Assembly (NCBI RefSeq): GCF_032854445.1
Contig: NC_088295.1
Coordinates: 67,239,058-67,303,057, forward strand
Direction of reading: 5' to 3'
DNA: 64,000 nt
Source of the DNA: Liolophura sinensis
Lineage: Eukaryota; Mollusca; Polyplacophora; Chitonida; Chitonidae
Part shown: piece after piece, positions 11,578 to 23,293 of the stretch
Layout of the letters: the number at the start of each line of letters is the position of its first letter
Numbering within the stretch: position 1 is the first letter of the stretch
The notes under the pieces: model-generated
What the model saw: the letters and a program-made list of their open reading frames with translations, nothing else
Told to the model about the DNA's origin: nothing
Database searches by the model: none
Made by a program: the position numbers and the translations under genes

Positions 11578-12163
11578 AGCGATTTCTACCCAATAACATA
11601 CCTGTGGTTTCTACTCAAAATATTCCGGAGATTCCTGCTCAATAGAATATCCGTGATTTCTACCCAATAATATATGCGTGATTCCTACTCAGTAGAATAT
11701 CCTTGATTTCTACCCAATAATTTTTGCGTGATTCCTACTCAGTAAAATATCTTTGATTTCTACCCGATAATATATGCTTGATTCCTACTCAGTAGAATAT
11801 CCTTGATTTCTACCCAATAATATATGCGTGATTCCTACTCGACAGAATATCCGTGATTTCTATCTAATAATATATGCGTGATTCCTACTCAGTAGAATAT
11901 CCTTGATTTCTACCCGATAATATATGCTTGATTCCTACTCAGTAGAATATCCCTGATTTCTACCCAATAATATATGCGTGATTCCTACTCGACAGAATAT
12001 CCGTGACTTCTATCTAATAATATATCCGTGATTCTTACTCAATAGAATATCCGTGATTTCTACCCAATAATATATCCGTGATTTCCACCCAAAAAACATA
12101 GACGTAATTTCTACCAGAAACAATAACAATAGCGGTGGTTTCTACCCAATGATATAACCGTTG
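11578..12163. repeat. 25-bp minisatellite (50-bp dimer)
   Basis: About 23 copies of a 25-bp unit with core GTGATTTCTACCCAATAATAT. It alternates with a variant GTGATTCCTACTCAGTAGAAT, giving a 50-bp higher-order unit in the middle and more diverged units at both ends. Confidence 0.9.
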
Positions 12164-12409
12164 CTCTATTTCCAATCCACAAATAACAACCAGTAAAACT
12201 ATTTCTACAAATAATTTCACTTAATTGTACTTAAACATTTGAATTCTAATTCTATACTGACCATATTTGAAGCGTTCTAAACCGATGTCAAGGCTTTTCT
12301 TCTTTTACTCTAATCCATGTTTCAATCTTCAGACTAGCTCAGTATGTATTCATGCCAAATATACAATATAAAAAATCATGGAGAGAAAAAGTGTGATAGC
12401 AAATACTCA

Positions 12410-12640
12410 CAGCAGACGGCGAAGTCTACACTCTTGTCATTTTACCTCAGTTGGGACTTTATTCTTATTTATTTATGCGGCCAGCATTATGCTGGGAGGA
12501 CACCGGAAAGGGCTCTGGGGAAACCCACGACCATCCGCATGTTACTGGCAGACCGGGCTTTATTTGAACTGTTAATGTAAATACCTAAATAGCACCAGCA
12601 GCTTAGGTGCACCACAGCACCACAGCTTAAAGCATAATGT
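12410..12640. repeat. Interspersed repeat family E split by a SINE
   Basis: The outer parts (CTTGTCATTTTACCTCAGT before, CTGTTAATGTAAATACCTAAAT after) match the copies at 13385 and 36471. A minus-strand SINE A fragment (about 12462-12560) interrupts the match, so the SINE came later. Confidence 0.55.
12462..12560 (-). mobile_element. SINE family A fragment
   Basis: Contains TATTTATTTATGCGGCCAGC, GGAGGACACCGGAAAGG and GGAAACCCACGACCATCCGC in inverted orientation. The tRNA-like head is missing. Confidence 0.7.
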
Positions 12641-13384
12641 AATTTTCGTCACTGACGCATCAACAATAATTAAATGCATTATTTAAACAATCACGTACAT
12701 AGTGTAAACGTGCAATGTACTGCAAGAAAGCCGGAAAATCTAGCAGATCATTGTCCGATACACACTGTATTAAGAAAACCTGGCGCAGTGGTAATACTGA
12801 ATTATGCTCGAGTAACAAACAATACACTCTTGTTGCCCCTTGATACCAAGCTAATTATTGACAGCCAAGAGCATGATCTCAGGAAGCTGTGTCTGTTCCC
12901 CGTCGTCACCAGACACGTTTATTTGATTTATTATTTGTTAGCGAATCCTTGATATCAGCGAAGATATGACTCTGTTCTGCCATAACACAAGTGTCAGGGC
13001 AGATTGTTATTCTTTTGGGACGATTTTTCTACCAAGGCAAAATAAAAGTGACAAAATTTTTCAAATTGACAGGGGTTCATTTATATCATAATAAATGTCA
13101 AAAGGTACTCTGAATAGTCCCTCTCATCATCAGCTTTTGTAAGTGTGTAAATTCAAGTATGTAGTTGGACATCAGGTGGCGTCTGCTTAAACCCAAAAGA
13201 ATTCATCATTAAAGGGCAAGTCAAGGTTAGCAAATTAGTGAAAAAAATGTTAGGTTCAAGGATTTGAACGCACCAAAAAGCATTTTAACCTTCACCTCAA
13301 AGTGTAAACAAGTAATGCAAATTGTTGATGCACTTTGATGGTGGCCATCCTGTATAATAAAATACTTACAGCAAAGAGAGTAAA
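12641..13384. other. No recognised gene
   Basis: AT-rich sequence with one open frame (12674-12952) of unconvincing composition. No array or SINE core is visible. Confidence 0.4.
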
Positions 13385-13565
13385 AGCAAAACAGCTATGG
13401 CAGTGTGAAGTTAGCAAGGGGCCACATGGACCCGGTGATATACGGCCCCTTGTCAAGTTACCTCAGTTATAGGCTTTTTTTCTAACTGTTCATGTAAATG
13501 CTTAAATTGTAGCAAATTACACACCCCTCTAGCACCATTGCTAATTCAGATTCTACTTAAAATAC
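13385..13565. repeat. Interspersed repeat family E, copy 2
   Basis: Shares with 36471-36640 a near-colinear block including GAGAGTAAAA, GGTGAAATACGGCC or a variant, CTGTTCATGTAAATGCTTAAA and GTAGCAAATTACAC. An inverted pair AAGGGGCC ... GGCCCCTT can form a hairpin at about 13419-13453. Confidence 0.65.
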
Positions 13566-14717
13566 ACTGAAAATGCAGTCATGTCACTTTGGAAGTCAGA
13601 AAAGGGCCGCCACAGGGTAGAGCAAAATCGGCGAAGAATAATATCTTTTTGCCGGCCTTTTGTTCCTGCAATAATTCGCTGTGAGCCGTGAAGTTATAAA
13701 CCTGGCCTTGTCTACCTGTAATAACACTTGAATAAATCTGAAACTGACGACCTTGTACGCTATCAACACTGTAAATATATCACCCGATGGATATCAGGAC
13801 GGTTTCACGTCACATTAAAGTATCTACATCACTGGCCAAATAATCTGCTCGGTCACTTGACCTTTCACAAGCCGACCTGGCTACCATCTCCCACAGCCAG
13901 GACTTGAAATCAAACGACGACGTGTAAAACTTCCAGAAAGCACTTGGTGGCCAACTAAACCGCCACAGCCATTTCCTTCCAACGTTCCTGGCAGCTCTAA
14001 AAATCAAGTTTTATCAGTCTGAAATTCTTTCGAGGCCATGGGATATGCATTATTACAGAACGAGGAACCATCATGTTGTGTAACTCATGCCCTTAGTTTA
14101 TTCAGTCTGTATTGTGACGTTACAGCAGAAAACAGGTGCGTTCTCCGGTTACAGAAAAAATAGCGGCAAATTGGTTAAAACTGATGACATGGCACATCTT
14201 CGAATTTCACTGAACTCTTAATATTTGTTTCAGTTATACAACATCACAACAATAAAAAGAACAGCTTTTTATACTCTGTGTGAGATGCTCTAAACTTGAA
14301 CACTTGAATATATAAATTTGGTCCGGTGTTTTCCAGTAAAGATACGTTTTATTTTGTCTTCAGTTCACTTTTTTGTTTTAAATGTAGCTATACGATCTAA
14401 AAGATAGATAATGCATCAGGAATAAAGGATACATGGATTAGTTCCAACCCAAAGATGTGTATTTTAGACAACAAAGTTTTCCCCAATTTTGCTATAAATT
14501 GTAAAGAGAAATATCAGAAAGCCTGTTAATATTTACTGCAGCAGATTTTGTCTTGCGCAATTCATGGCAATCCGCCAAAGATTGCCACATGCTGAACTAC
14601 TTACGCGATGCATCCGGAACCGAATCTGCCTACGATCAACCAATTTGTCCTGATCTTGTACCGCATAACAATATCTATAAAATTATCCATTACTATTTTG
14701 TACCATCATCAGACTAA
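13566..14717. other. No recognised gene; possible minus-strand exon near 13810-14007
   Basis: A 65-codon minus-strand frame at 13810-14007 is Trp- and Phe-rich and GC-richer than its surroundings, but the acceptor before it (TTGATTTTTAG) leads into a different frame that soon stops. I could not decide whether it is coding. The rest is AT-rich with no visible structure. Confidence 0.3.
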
Positions 14718-15640
14718 TTGGTGAAAATTCCTTGCAGGTTTTATCAAAAGATGAAATGTTTTACACGTATCCATATGGCACACGTACACATCCATCTCGA
14801 AATACGTGTCAAGATCTCGAAAGCACAAGGGCCAGTTGTTCAAAAGTGTATAAAAATTAAGCCAGGCTTAAATACCAGTAATACCAGTCCCATCCGAATA
14901 CAAAGTAAATGACACTTTAGCCTGGACTAAAGTTAATACCGGGCTTAAGTTCTCATGCACTTTTGAACAACTGGTCCCAGAATGCTTTACGTATGTCCAT
15001 ACAGCACATGTCCTCGTTCATCTTGAAAAAGGTGATGACGTAGGTAATAGCTTGTAGGTTTTATCAAAATATAGAATATAAGCGTCATGTCCGACATTCA
15101 TATACCATTCGTAGTCCGTAAAGGGCGTTCCAAGTCGATAATCGCAAGATTTATTTCACAAACAACGTTTAACACTAGCTTTATGCATGCACATATAGCA
15201 CACGTACCTTTTCATCTTGAAACATGTGTGCATGTAGGTATAAGTACCGGTTTGCTGATTTCATCAAAACACGGAATACTTTTACACGTATCCATATAAC
15301 ACACGCATCCGCTCATCTTGAAATACATGTAGATGTAATTACTGGCTTTATAGGTTTTATCAGAACATAGTGTGCTTTACACCATATAGTACACCTACCC
15401 ATCCATCTTGAAATACGTATATACATAAGTACTGACTTCCAGGTTTCATCAAAACATAGAATGCTTTGCACGTATTCATATAACACATGCATCCGTTCAT
15501 CTTGAAATACGTATATATACATATACAAACTACTCCCTTGTAAATTTCACCCCAAAGCATAGAATAGTTTACAGGTGTTGATATAGCCCACGTACACGTT
15601 CATTTTGAAATGTGTGTAGACATAAGCACATGATGAGGCA
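14718..15640. repeat. Degenerate ~105-bp tandem repeat
   Basis: About eight diverged units share TTTTATCAAAACATAGAATG, a CGTATCCATATA-CACACG block and CATCTTGAAATACGTGTAG. Divergence is high, so the array is old. A fold-back element (14828-14978) sits within it. Confidence 0.75.
14828..14978. mobile_element. Fold-back MITE-like element
   Basis: About 150 bp with near-perfect terminal inverted repeats of about 21 bp: GGGCCAGTTGTTCAAAAGTG at the left and its reverse complement ending GAACAACTGGTCCC at the right. Inner inversions (TTAAGCCAGGCTTAA-like) continue the fold. It has no coding capacity. It interrupts a unit of the surrounding tandem array. I could not define a target-site duplication. 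Confidence 0.8.
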
Positions 15641-16199
15641 AGTTTTCCGCCACCATTAACCAGCTGATAGGGCTTAGCGATACAAACCAGCACCGAAGGG
15701 GAACCCACACTTGTTACGTAACAAGGTTGAGGAACTTTGCTTTTGGCAGACTGGGACGATATCCACTGCCAAGAGCCCGCCGCTGTCAATTAGGCTTCTC
15801 ATAGAACAAACAACACATGTAAAACTGGGAACTTTAGTTTGTTACATCAAGCAAAAAGTTAGTGCCAGTTAGCTCCGCTTCCCTTCGCAAATGAGCAGAA
15901 GGCAGCGTTGTCTTGTATTCGCTTTCTTTTCACAGCACTAAAGTCAAGCATTTATTCCTACGGAAAGATGAGCATCTTGGATGCTGTGCCATTCCTTTAA
16001 TCTGACCGTAAGATGGATGGAGCACACCCCACAATGCAATGCTTTCGTGAACAACAAACAGCGGGGTTTCACAAAATTCTGATTAATGGCACACAATCCG
16101 ACAAACTGACTTTCAGATAACGTAATATGCAGACGTTTATTGAAGTTAACTTTAGGATATGCTCTGCTGGTTTCAGAGAAAGATGACTTTATTACTTAC
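15641..16199. other. No confident gene; both strands open at 15640-15790
   Basis: Around 15640-15790 one frame on each strand is open for about 50 codons, with plausible composition on both. Neither has good splice sites at both ends, so no call is made. Confidence 0.25.
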
Positions 16200-16369
16200 A
16201 GGGTTTTCGGGGTTTTTTTTCAAAAGCAGAAATGTTAGTGAATGTTTTGATAAACCAGTGCACCGTGTGACATGCGCCATGTTTTTGCGCAGATAAAGTT
16301 TGTACAAGCAGGTTTCATCATGAGTGGCAGACAAGACAGCCATTTCTCTCAAAACGTCCGATGAAGAAT
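16200..16369 (-). CDS. Candidate internal exon, unknown protein
   Basis: A minus-strand frame between an acceptor with a T-rich tract (CACATTTGAAG, ending at 16370) and a strong donor (CCT|GTAAGTAA). It enters in phase 1 and leaves in phase 0. Residues look protein-like (SSSDVLREMAVLSATHDET, then charged and polar). The next minus-strand candidate upstream (16528-16629) ends in a stop, so the two do not belong to one transcript as drawn. Family unknown. Confidence 0.35.
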
Positions 16370-16527
16370 CTTCAAATGTGTTTGTGAAAAAAAAACACAC
16401 GAACACTGGCTGATGTCTGTGGGTTTCCATCACATGTATTTTGAAGCGATACAGGCTAGCTGAAGGCTCGGTTCTTTTCAGTGCTGCAAAAAATTCATTT
16501 CAGAATTGACAGCAATGGAGAAAACGG

Positions 16528-16629
16528 TTAACGGTTCGTACAAGTGGTCTGGTAGTTCTCCAGGCAGCCATAAAACCGGCGCTGCCATTTGATGGAGTCT
16601 TCTGACAGACCCAGCTTATTTGTAAACAG
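16528..16629 (-). CDS. Candidate terminal exon, unknown protein
   Basis: Thirty-three codons and TAA after an acceptor (GAAATTACCAG). The sequence contains LFTNKLGLSEDSIKWQRR and ends with two cysteines near the C terminus. GC content and residue mix are exon-like, but the pyrimidine tract is weak and no family is recognised. Confidence 0.35.
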   Translation of the reverse strand: MFTNKLGLSEDSIKWQRRFYGCLENYQTTCTNR

Positions 16630-16979
16630 CTGGTAATTTCTTGTTGCAAAAGTATGCCATTGCACAAAAACTAGCGGGAACATTAAAACACGGCTCCTGC
16701 CACGTGCCAGATTATCTCTAGGTATGGGTGCTGTGTGATTAGCCATCCTTGTTACCACCCCAGAGTAGAGGACCACTGCGTGTCTATCCAATTAGTGCCC
16801 CATCCCGACAGAAGATCGGAACCTATACCCATCGCCTTATCTAATTACTATGTTAGACTGCCTAAAGACTGCCCCAATATCTTTGAAAAGAATAAATTGA
16901 AAAAGGTAAACGATAAGTTTTATACATACTGTCTGGAAAAATTGTAATAAAAAAGACACGCTACAGGAATTAGGTCTAG

Positions 16980-17192
16980 AGGGGTTTCGGTGGCCGAGTA
17001 CTTAGCGTTCTCGGGCAGCACATTGACTCAAGCGCCTCTCACCAATGCGGTCGCTGTGATGTTGTGAAGACCAGCTTCCTCTCGTATGCGGGGATGTGCT
17101 GCCACCCTGCTCTATATTGGTTTCCTCCCACTATAATGTTGGCCATCGTCTTATAAGTGGAATATTTTAGAGCACTGAATAAATAAACACGT
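16980..17192 (+). mobile_element. SINE family A, degenerate plus copy
   Basis: Contains a decayed tRNA-like head (GGTGGCCGAGTACTTAGCG), CTCACCAATGCGGTCGCTG, GGTTTCCTCCCACTATAATG and an AATAAATAAA-type tail. Confidence 0.7.
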
Positions 17193-17942
17193 TCCAGATC
17201 ATTAATCTAAGACATGCATTAATCTAAGTCTAGGAGGAGAGGTGAAAAAAGTGTGTAGAAAGCATACCGGATGCGCCAAAGGGGCAGGTAGCCAGTTGTA
17301 AGGGGGCTACACTACGGTGTGTCACATAGACCCCATTTGCACCTCTGATCATAACTGACATCAACTCCACACCCACCAAATTCCCCTCCACCACCCAAAC
17401 CCAAACCCACAGCCACCCACATAGTCCCTCACACACCCTACCACCTCCACCTTACACTCCACCCAATCCCCCTGAAAACATTATATACAAAACCCCGAAC
17501 TTACCAACATTAATTCGATGTATTTAGGAATGCAAGTATTCAAAACTAAAAAGTAGCGTTACATCAAGCCCTACCGGCAATATGCTGTCTTGCCAACTCC
17601 ATTAAGACAAACACTAAATACTGCAACAATACATCAGCAAATCACTGCACAAAAATCTGTGGCACTTGGCGCACATAACGAACTCCTTATTCCAAAATGC
17701 TAACTAACGTCAGGACGAATTATAGTTCAGGCGCAATGACCAAGGTCGTGTGTTATGCATTTCTTTTATTTTATTCGTTTTTCACGCAAGATACCACACA
17801 TGAAGTTAACACGTCCTATTTTAAAGTAAGCATTTTCAGGCTGGTTTAAAATTGGAAGAGGGAGTAGACAGGTTTGGAGAGGTTTATTTCGGAAGCGATG
17901 GAAAATGGCCAGTGGGCACACAGCTAACTTGAGCCAAGCCAG
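17193..17942. other. No recognised gene; C/A-rich segment at 17340-17470
   Basis: The 17340-17470 segment is strongly C- and A-rich on the plus strand (CCACC and CCCAAAC motifs), a compositional oddity without a clear period. The remainder is AT-rich. Confidence 0.4.
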
Positions 17943-18140
17943 ATGTTCAACTCGCTGCATTCAACATGGCGACTCAGGAGTTTCCTGGCGCAGCACATTT
18001 ACATGTATAAGCTGCGGATTGGCAGCTACACTGTCTTCAGGAAGAGCACAGAACTCAAGAACCTTTTGCTCGGTCATGTGCCGTCTAGACGGCTGATCCG
18101 TTTCTCTGAATCAATTACATGTGGTTACAAGATCGCCTGA
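17943..18140 (+). CDS. Candidate short exon or small ORF
   Basis: A 65-codon frame ending in TGA, GC-richer than its flanks. Its second half is protein-like (HIYMYKLRIGSYTVFRKS, then basic and hydrophobic). Possible acceptors lie at GAGCCAAGCCAG just before the ATG and at TTCCTGGCGCAG inside. It is not recognised, and chance remains possible. Confidence 0.3.
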   Translation: MFNSLHSTWRLRSFLAQHIYMYKLRIGSYTVFRKSTELKNLLLGHVPSRRLIRFSESITCGYKIA

Positions 18141-18464
18141 CATGTATTTAGTACGGCACACAGTTCAGGACTTATCTGGGACCTCCTGCGATCGTAGGCT
18201 AAATTGATTGTATCTACCATGGAGACAAATGTTGAAAACATACGTTTCCATAATAGTTACAGTCGACTTTGGCCACGGTTGCTTTCTTTAAGAGACCCAT
18301 AAACCTTGTTCCACAAAGCCATTTTACCCTAAGTTGGCTGTTACGACCATGGCTTTAACACTTGTAGTCATAGTACACGTAATTACAATCATCTTACCAT
18401 AGCTTTGTTGAATACGGCTCAGATGTTCTAACGCTTGGCTTCTTCCCTATCTTCTATATCGAGC

Positions 18465-20115
18465 ATGGAACACACAGTAATATATCAGTGTCCATGCAGT
18501 CTTCCCTTGTCATCTATAGTACGGCATTCACACACACATACACATGCAGTAATATATCGGTGTTCATTCTTCCCTTATCACCCATCTCTACTACGGCAGG
18601 TACAGATACACAATCATACATCGGTGTTCATTCTTCCTTTATCACCCTTCTCTAGTACGGCGTGTACAGATATACAGTCATATATCGGTGTTCATTCTTC
18701 CCTTATCACCCATCCGAGTACGGCGTACAGAAATACACAGCAATATATCGGTATTCAATCTTTCCGTTATCACCCATCTCTAGTACGGCGTGTACAGATA
18801 CACAGTAATACATCGGTGTTCAGTCTTCCCTTATCATTCATCTCTAGTACGGCGTGTACAGATACACAGTAATATATCGGTGTCCAGTCTTCCCTTATCA
18901 TCCATCCCAGCACGGCATGTACAGATACACAGTAATATATCGGTATTCAGTCTTCCTTTATTATCCATCGCAGCACGGCGTACCCAAATACACAGTAATA
19001 TATCGGTGTTCAGTCTTCCCTTATCATCCATCCCAGCACGGCATGTACAGATACACAGTAATATATCGGTATTCAGTCTTCCTTTATTATCCATCGCAGC
19101 ACGGTGTACCCAAATACACAGTAATACATCGGTGTTCAGTCTTCCCGTATCATCCATCTTTAATACGGCACGTACAGATACACAGTAATATATATCGGTA
19201 TTCAGTCTTCCTTTATTATCCATCGCAGCACGGTGTACCCAAATACACAGTAATACATTGATGTTCAGTCTTCCCTTTATCACCCTTCTCTAGTACGGCG
19301 TGTACAGATACACAGTAATATATCGGTGCTCATTCTTCCTTTATCACCCATCCGAGTACGGCGTACAGAAATACACAGTAATATATCGGTATTCAATCTT
19401 TCCTTTATCACCCATCTCTACTACGGCGTGTACAGATACACAGTAATATATCAGTGTTCATTCTTTCCTTATCACCCATCCCAGTACGGCGTACAGAAAT
19501 ACACAGTAATATATCGGTGTTCATTCTTTCCTTATCACCCATCCCAGTACGGCGTACACAAATACACAGTAATATATCGGTGTTCAGTCTTCCCTTATTA
19601 TCCATGTCAGTATGACATGTGCAAATATACAGTAATATATCGGTGTTCATTCTTCCCGTGTCATCCATCTCTAGTACGGCGTGTACAGATACACAGTAAT
19701 ACAGTGGTGTTCATTCTTTCCTTATCACCCATCTCTAGTACGGCGTGTACAGATACACAGTAATATATCGGTGTTCAGTCTTCCCTTATCATCCATCCCA
19801 GCACGGCATGTACAGATACACAGTAAATTATCGGTATTCAGTCTTCCTTTATTATCCATCGCAGCACGGCGTACCCAAATACACAGTAATACATCGATGT
19901 TCAGTCTTCCCGTATCATCCATCTTTAATACGGCATGTACAGATACACAGTAATATATCGGTGTTCATTCTTCCCTTATCACCCATCCCAGCACGGCGTA
20001 CACAAATACACAGTAATATATCGGTGTTCAGTCCTCTCTTTATCATCCGTCTCTAGTACGGCGTGTTCAGCTACACAGTAATATGTGTTCAGTTTGGCCT
20101 AATCATCCAAGCCAT
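18465..20115. repeat. 63-bp minisatellite, about 26 copies
   Basis: A 1.65-kb array of a 63-bp unit: GTACAGATACACAGTAATAT, ATCGGTGTTCAGTCTTCCCT, TATCATCCATCCCAGCACGGC and two or three more bases. Alternating variants form 126-bp dimers in the centre (18900-19260). Because 63 is divisible by three and the unit lacks stops in several frames, long frames appear on both strands (up to about 149 codons) reading 21-residue repeats. They mutually overlap on opposite strands, have no flanking gene structure and are not believed to be coding. Confidence 0.95.
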
Positions 20116-21915
20116 GTACTGCACAGACAAAAGTGCACTGTGGTGCGTTTTCTTAAGCAATCGCAACTCGCGTCCAAACTGCATTGACCAATCTTGCAAT
20201 ACACGTGTACTACGTAAGCAGTTTACCCACAAATCGCCCTCACAAAGGCAGAAATGAAAAAACATACAGAGCTTGGTCCCGGAAGGGCCAAATTCATTTG
20301 TGCATACTGTTTGATTTATACCTTTACCGACATCAAGTGTATCACATTTGACGCAGATACATTAAATATACATTTGACGCGAATACACCTTAACTCATGA
20401 GATTCCAAATAATTTTTGGGTGAAAAAAGACAAAATTTGTATTCAATCCATAAGATTACAAACAAACGCTGCAAATCAATAATTTCCAGAAAAAAATGTA
20501 ACATAATAAGCATCAGTGTGATCAGAAAGACATGAGGGATGTGTTGTGGAAATTTTCAAGATATACCCGTGCTTCTATTGCTCCCCCGTTTTCGGGGCAA
20601 GAAACGCTGGCCTTCCACAGACTTGACTTTGGTCAACCATTGGAAGGTTCGCCATTATAGTTCGCCCGATAGCTGCCAACTTGCTTTAGGCCGGACAATC
20701 CAGTAGTTCCCCACAGTATACATGTGTAAATGATTTCTTTTCACTTTTTGCAACAATAATCAAAGAAAGAAAGAAATGTATGAACCGTTTTTTACACGTG
20801 ATGTTGGCGGAATAATTCTGTATCAAAATCAAAATGCCTGTCTGTGACATGTTGATTTAATGAAAATGGTGGATCTCTCACACAATGACTGGGGTTTACG
20901 CACCAACGGCGTCTAACTTTACAAGGTTCGAAAACACATTTTCACCACCCTAAATACATTTTTTGTACGAAACTATAAGTAATGTACTTAAAGGGCATAA
21001 AATATCCTCATTTACACGGTAATCGCCTGACCCTATACCATTTTGCCAGACAGATTTAAACTGTCATTATATAAGCGTCGAAGTTTTAAATCTGACATTT
21101 TAGCACAAATAACTCGATCTATACATACAACAAAATTAATAGAATTGTCCTGCACTTCATATCACATGATGCCTTTTGTATACGTGGCTGCCTAGTGGTT
21201 ATAACTGTTTCTTACATGTCAGTGGATAAACGTCAAGATGTGACCATTCATTCAATTGCACAGGCTACAGGCCTACAGGCTTGTACATCCTATGTAACAC
21301 AACGTGTTATCTGTCACTGCATGACGAATCTTCGCGTTACGTAATCTCGCTTTCAAAATATATACAGTTGTATAATATATACCCATAACAACACAATATA
21401 TTTGCGCTAGCGTTAGCTTGTTTGCATCCCAGTACACACATACCCTAGCAATAAAGGGCCTGGCGGAAACTTTATATACGCTGTTCATCCATATACGCAT
21501 AATGAACACCAGCCAATAACACTCTGTGCATACTGCTTAATGCGCCGAGAATCAGCGTACATCAGCACATGGTGTAAAACAGGTAGAATACCCCGCTGTT
21601 TGGCGTCATTTAGTATAGAGAGTTTTTACCTCAGCTGTATAGAGATGTCAGGGTTAAAATACAGTCAAGCCGCTGCTATTTCAATGATGGTGCACTAAGA
21701 TATGAATACGTGTAAGCACGTCTATTTTCAGTCATGCTCTACGTTATCTCTACACAGTGGTGGGCTTCCGCACCGCTCAGTCAGTTGTCAGATGGGCTCA
21801 TAAATTCCACGAGTCTGTCGAGCTAAGTGATACCACCACGTGGGCTGGAACGTATCCACGTGCAGCCTATCAACAGCTACGCCGCAATAACCTACGATGC
21901 ATGTGCTGTGAGTTA
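20116..21915. other. No recognised gene
   Basis: AT-rich sequence. I saw no exon with matching splice sites, no array and no SINE core until the target-site duplication at 21916. Confidence 0.4.
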
Positions 21916-22308
21916 TATGCACCAAATAGTGAGTGAGTGAGTGCTTGGGGTTTAACGTCGTACTCAACAATTTTTCAGTCATATGACGACGAAGGAATCA
22001 TTAGGGTGCATGCACGTGTAATGTGCCTCCTTGTTGCAGGACGGATTTCCACCGCTCTTTTATTTAGTGCTGCATCACTGAGACGACTTACCGAAGGCAA
22101 GTAAGTCGCCCCGCCCGAGCCATTATACTGATACGGGTCAACCAGTCGTTGCACTATCCCCTTCATGCTGAACGCCAAGCGAGGAAGTTACAACTTCCTC
22201 TTTTAAAGTCTTAGGTGTGACTCGACCAAGGATTGATCCTGGATCTACCGGTCCCGAAGCGGACGCTCTACCAACTGTGCTATCCGGGCCGGTCTATGCA
22301 CCAAATAG
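21916..22308 (-). mobile_element. SINE family C, full-length copy with target-site duplication
   Basis: Flanked by a perfect 14-bp duplication TATGCACCAAATAG (21916-21929 and 22295-22308). Element body 21930-22294. The left end is a GTGAGTGAGTGAG simple repeat; the right end, read on the minus strand, is a tRNA-like head (GCCCGGATAGCACAGTTGG then TAGAGCGTCCGC) with A-box and a B-box-like GGATCAATCC. The core ATATGACGACGA is shared by all copies. Retroposition by a LINE partner is the expected mechanism. Confidence 0.9.
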
Positions 22309-22715
22309 GTCGTTTCTTTAAATTAATGGCAAATAAATCTACCGTTTCTTTCATGTAACGTAAATATGCCGTTTCTTTACTGGCACATAGTACGGCATAA
22401 AACACCAATAAAATAAATAAATAAATAATGACACATAAATATGTCGTTCATTTAATAGCATATATATATATTAATATTCTTGAGTATACGGACTCAAGTC
22501 CATTTGAGAGCAGTCATATTAACTATCATCCACTGTGAAAGATTTGGCTGGGTTTGGAGTTATCGGCTTCAAGCCATTCGACATTCGTCATTTGTACTCC
22601 ATTTTCTGCACAGAGCACTTTGTTAGCTTGTGTTTTGCCACTTGCTATTTTTTGAAACGTTATTTTGGAGCTCATTTTTTCTTTGTGCGGTTACATACAT
22701 TTCATCCCAATTTAC
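22309..22715. other. No recognised gene; small SINE-tail remnant
   Basis: Contains a CGGCATAAAACACCAATAAA SINE-tail remnant near 22392 and AT-rich sequence. Confidence 0.4.
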
Positions 22716-22878
22716 CCTGAAAGTGACTTTGTGTATATTTCCGAGGAGTGAAACATTCATCGCAAGCTCGGTATCCCGGACGCTTCTGGCAACCCGTCCG
22801 CCCTGAGAAGTTACACATTCAAAGGCAGTTGAGGAATAAACCACCGTCAGTGTGCCGTGCCCACTACAGTTTGTCATC
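22716..22878 (-). CDS. Candidate internal exon, extracellular-looking
   Basis: An exon of 163 bases on the minus strand between ATGACAG (acceptor ending at 22879) and a good donor (TTTCAGG|GTAAAT). It enters with one base of a codon and leaves in phase 0. The 54 codons are markedly more GC-rich than the flanks and read as NCSGHGTLTVVYSSTAFEC followed by VTSQGGRVARSVRDTELAM and more. The two cysteines, Asn-X-Ser sites (NCS, NVS) and beta-like pattern suggest a secreted or extracellular domain, but that is inference. No partner exon was found. Confidence 0.5.
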
Positions 22879-23048
22879 CTGTCATCCATCGATTGAGGAA
22901 TATACATGCATATATTCAAGGTAGTAACACGTGCACCAGAGCCAAGGTCATGAATGAAAGAAACAGGACATCGGTGCTGCTGACCATCGCGCGTTGGCGG
23001 AAAACATCACTTTATAAAGATGTAACAGGACTATCAAGACGTGGATTT

Positions 23049-23293
23049 AAATCTCGAAACGCTCAGTTGGTTAGCGCTCTAGCGCAGCGTAATGACCCAG
23101 TGGCCTCTCACCAATGTGGTCGCTGGCTTCCTCTCCGGCCGTACCTGGGAAGGTGTTCCAGTAACCTGGTCGTGGGTTTCCCCTGGAATCTGCCCGGTTT
23201 CTTCCCAGCTTAATGCTGGCCGCCGTCGTATACGTGAAATATTCTTGAGTACGGCGTCAAGGACCAATCAAATAAATAAATAAATCTCGAAAC
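23049..23293 (+). mobile_element. SINE family A with 12-bp target-site duplication
   Basis: Body 23061-23281, flanked by perfect AAATCTCGAAAC duplications (23049-23060 and 23282-23293). It starts inside the tRNA-like head (GCTCAGTTGGTTAGCGC), so its first ~10 bases are missing, and ends in AATAAATAAAT. Confidence 0.9.

Noticed and set aside
18790..19763. Long open frames of 90-149 codons on both strands
   Set aside because: They lie wholly inside the 63-bp minisatellite and exist because the unit length is a multiple of three without stops.
22216..22294. Possible tRNA gene on the minus strand
   Set aside because: A-box and B-box are present but the arms do not form a cloverleaf, and target duplications show it is a SINE head.
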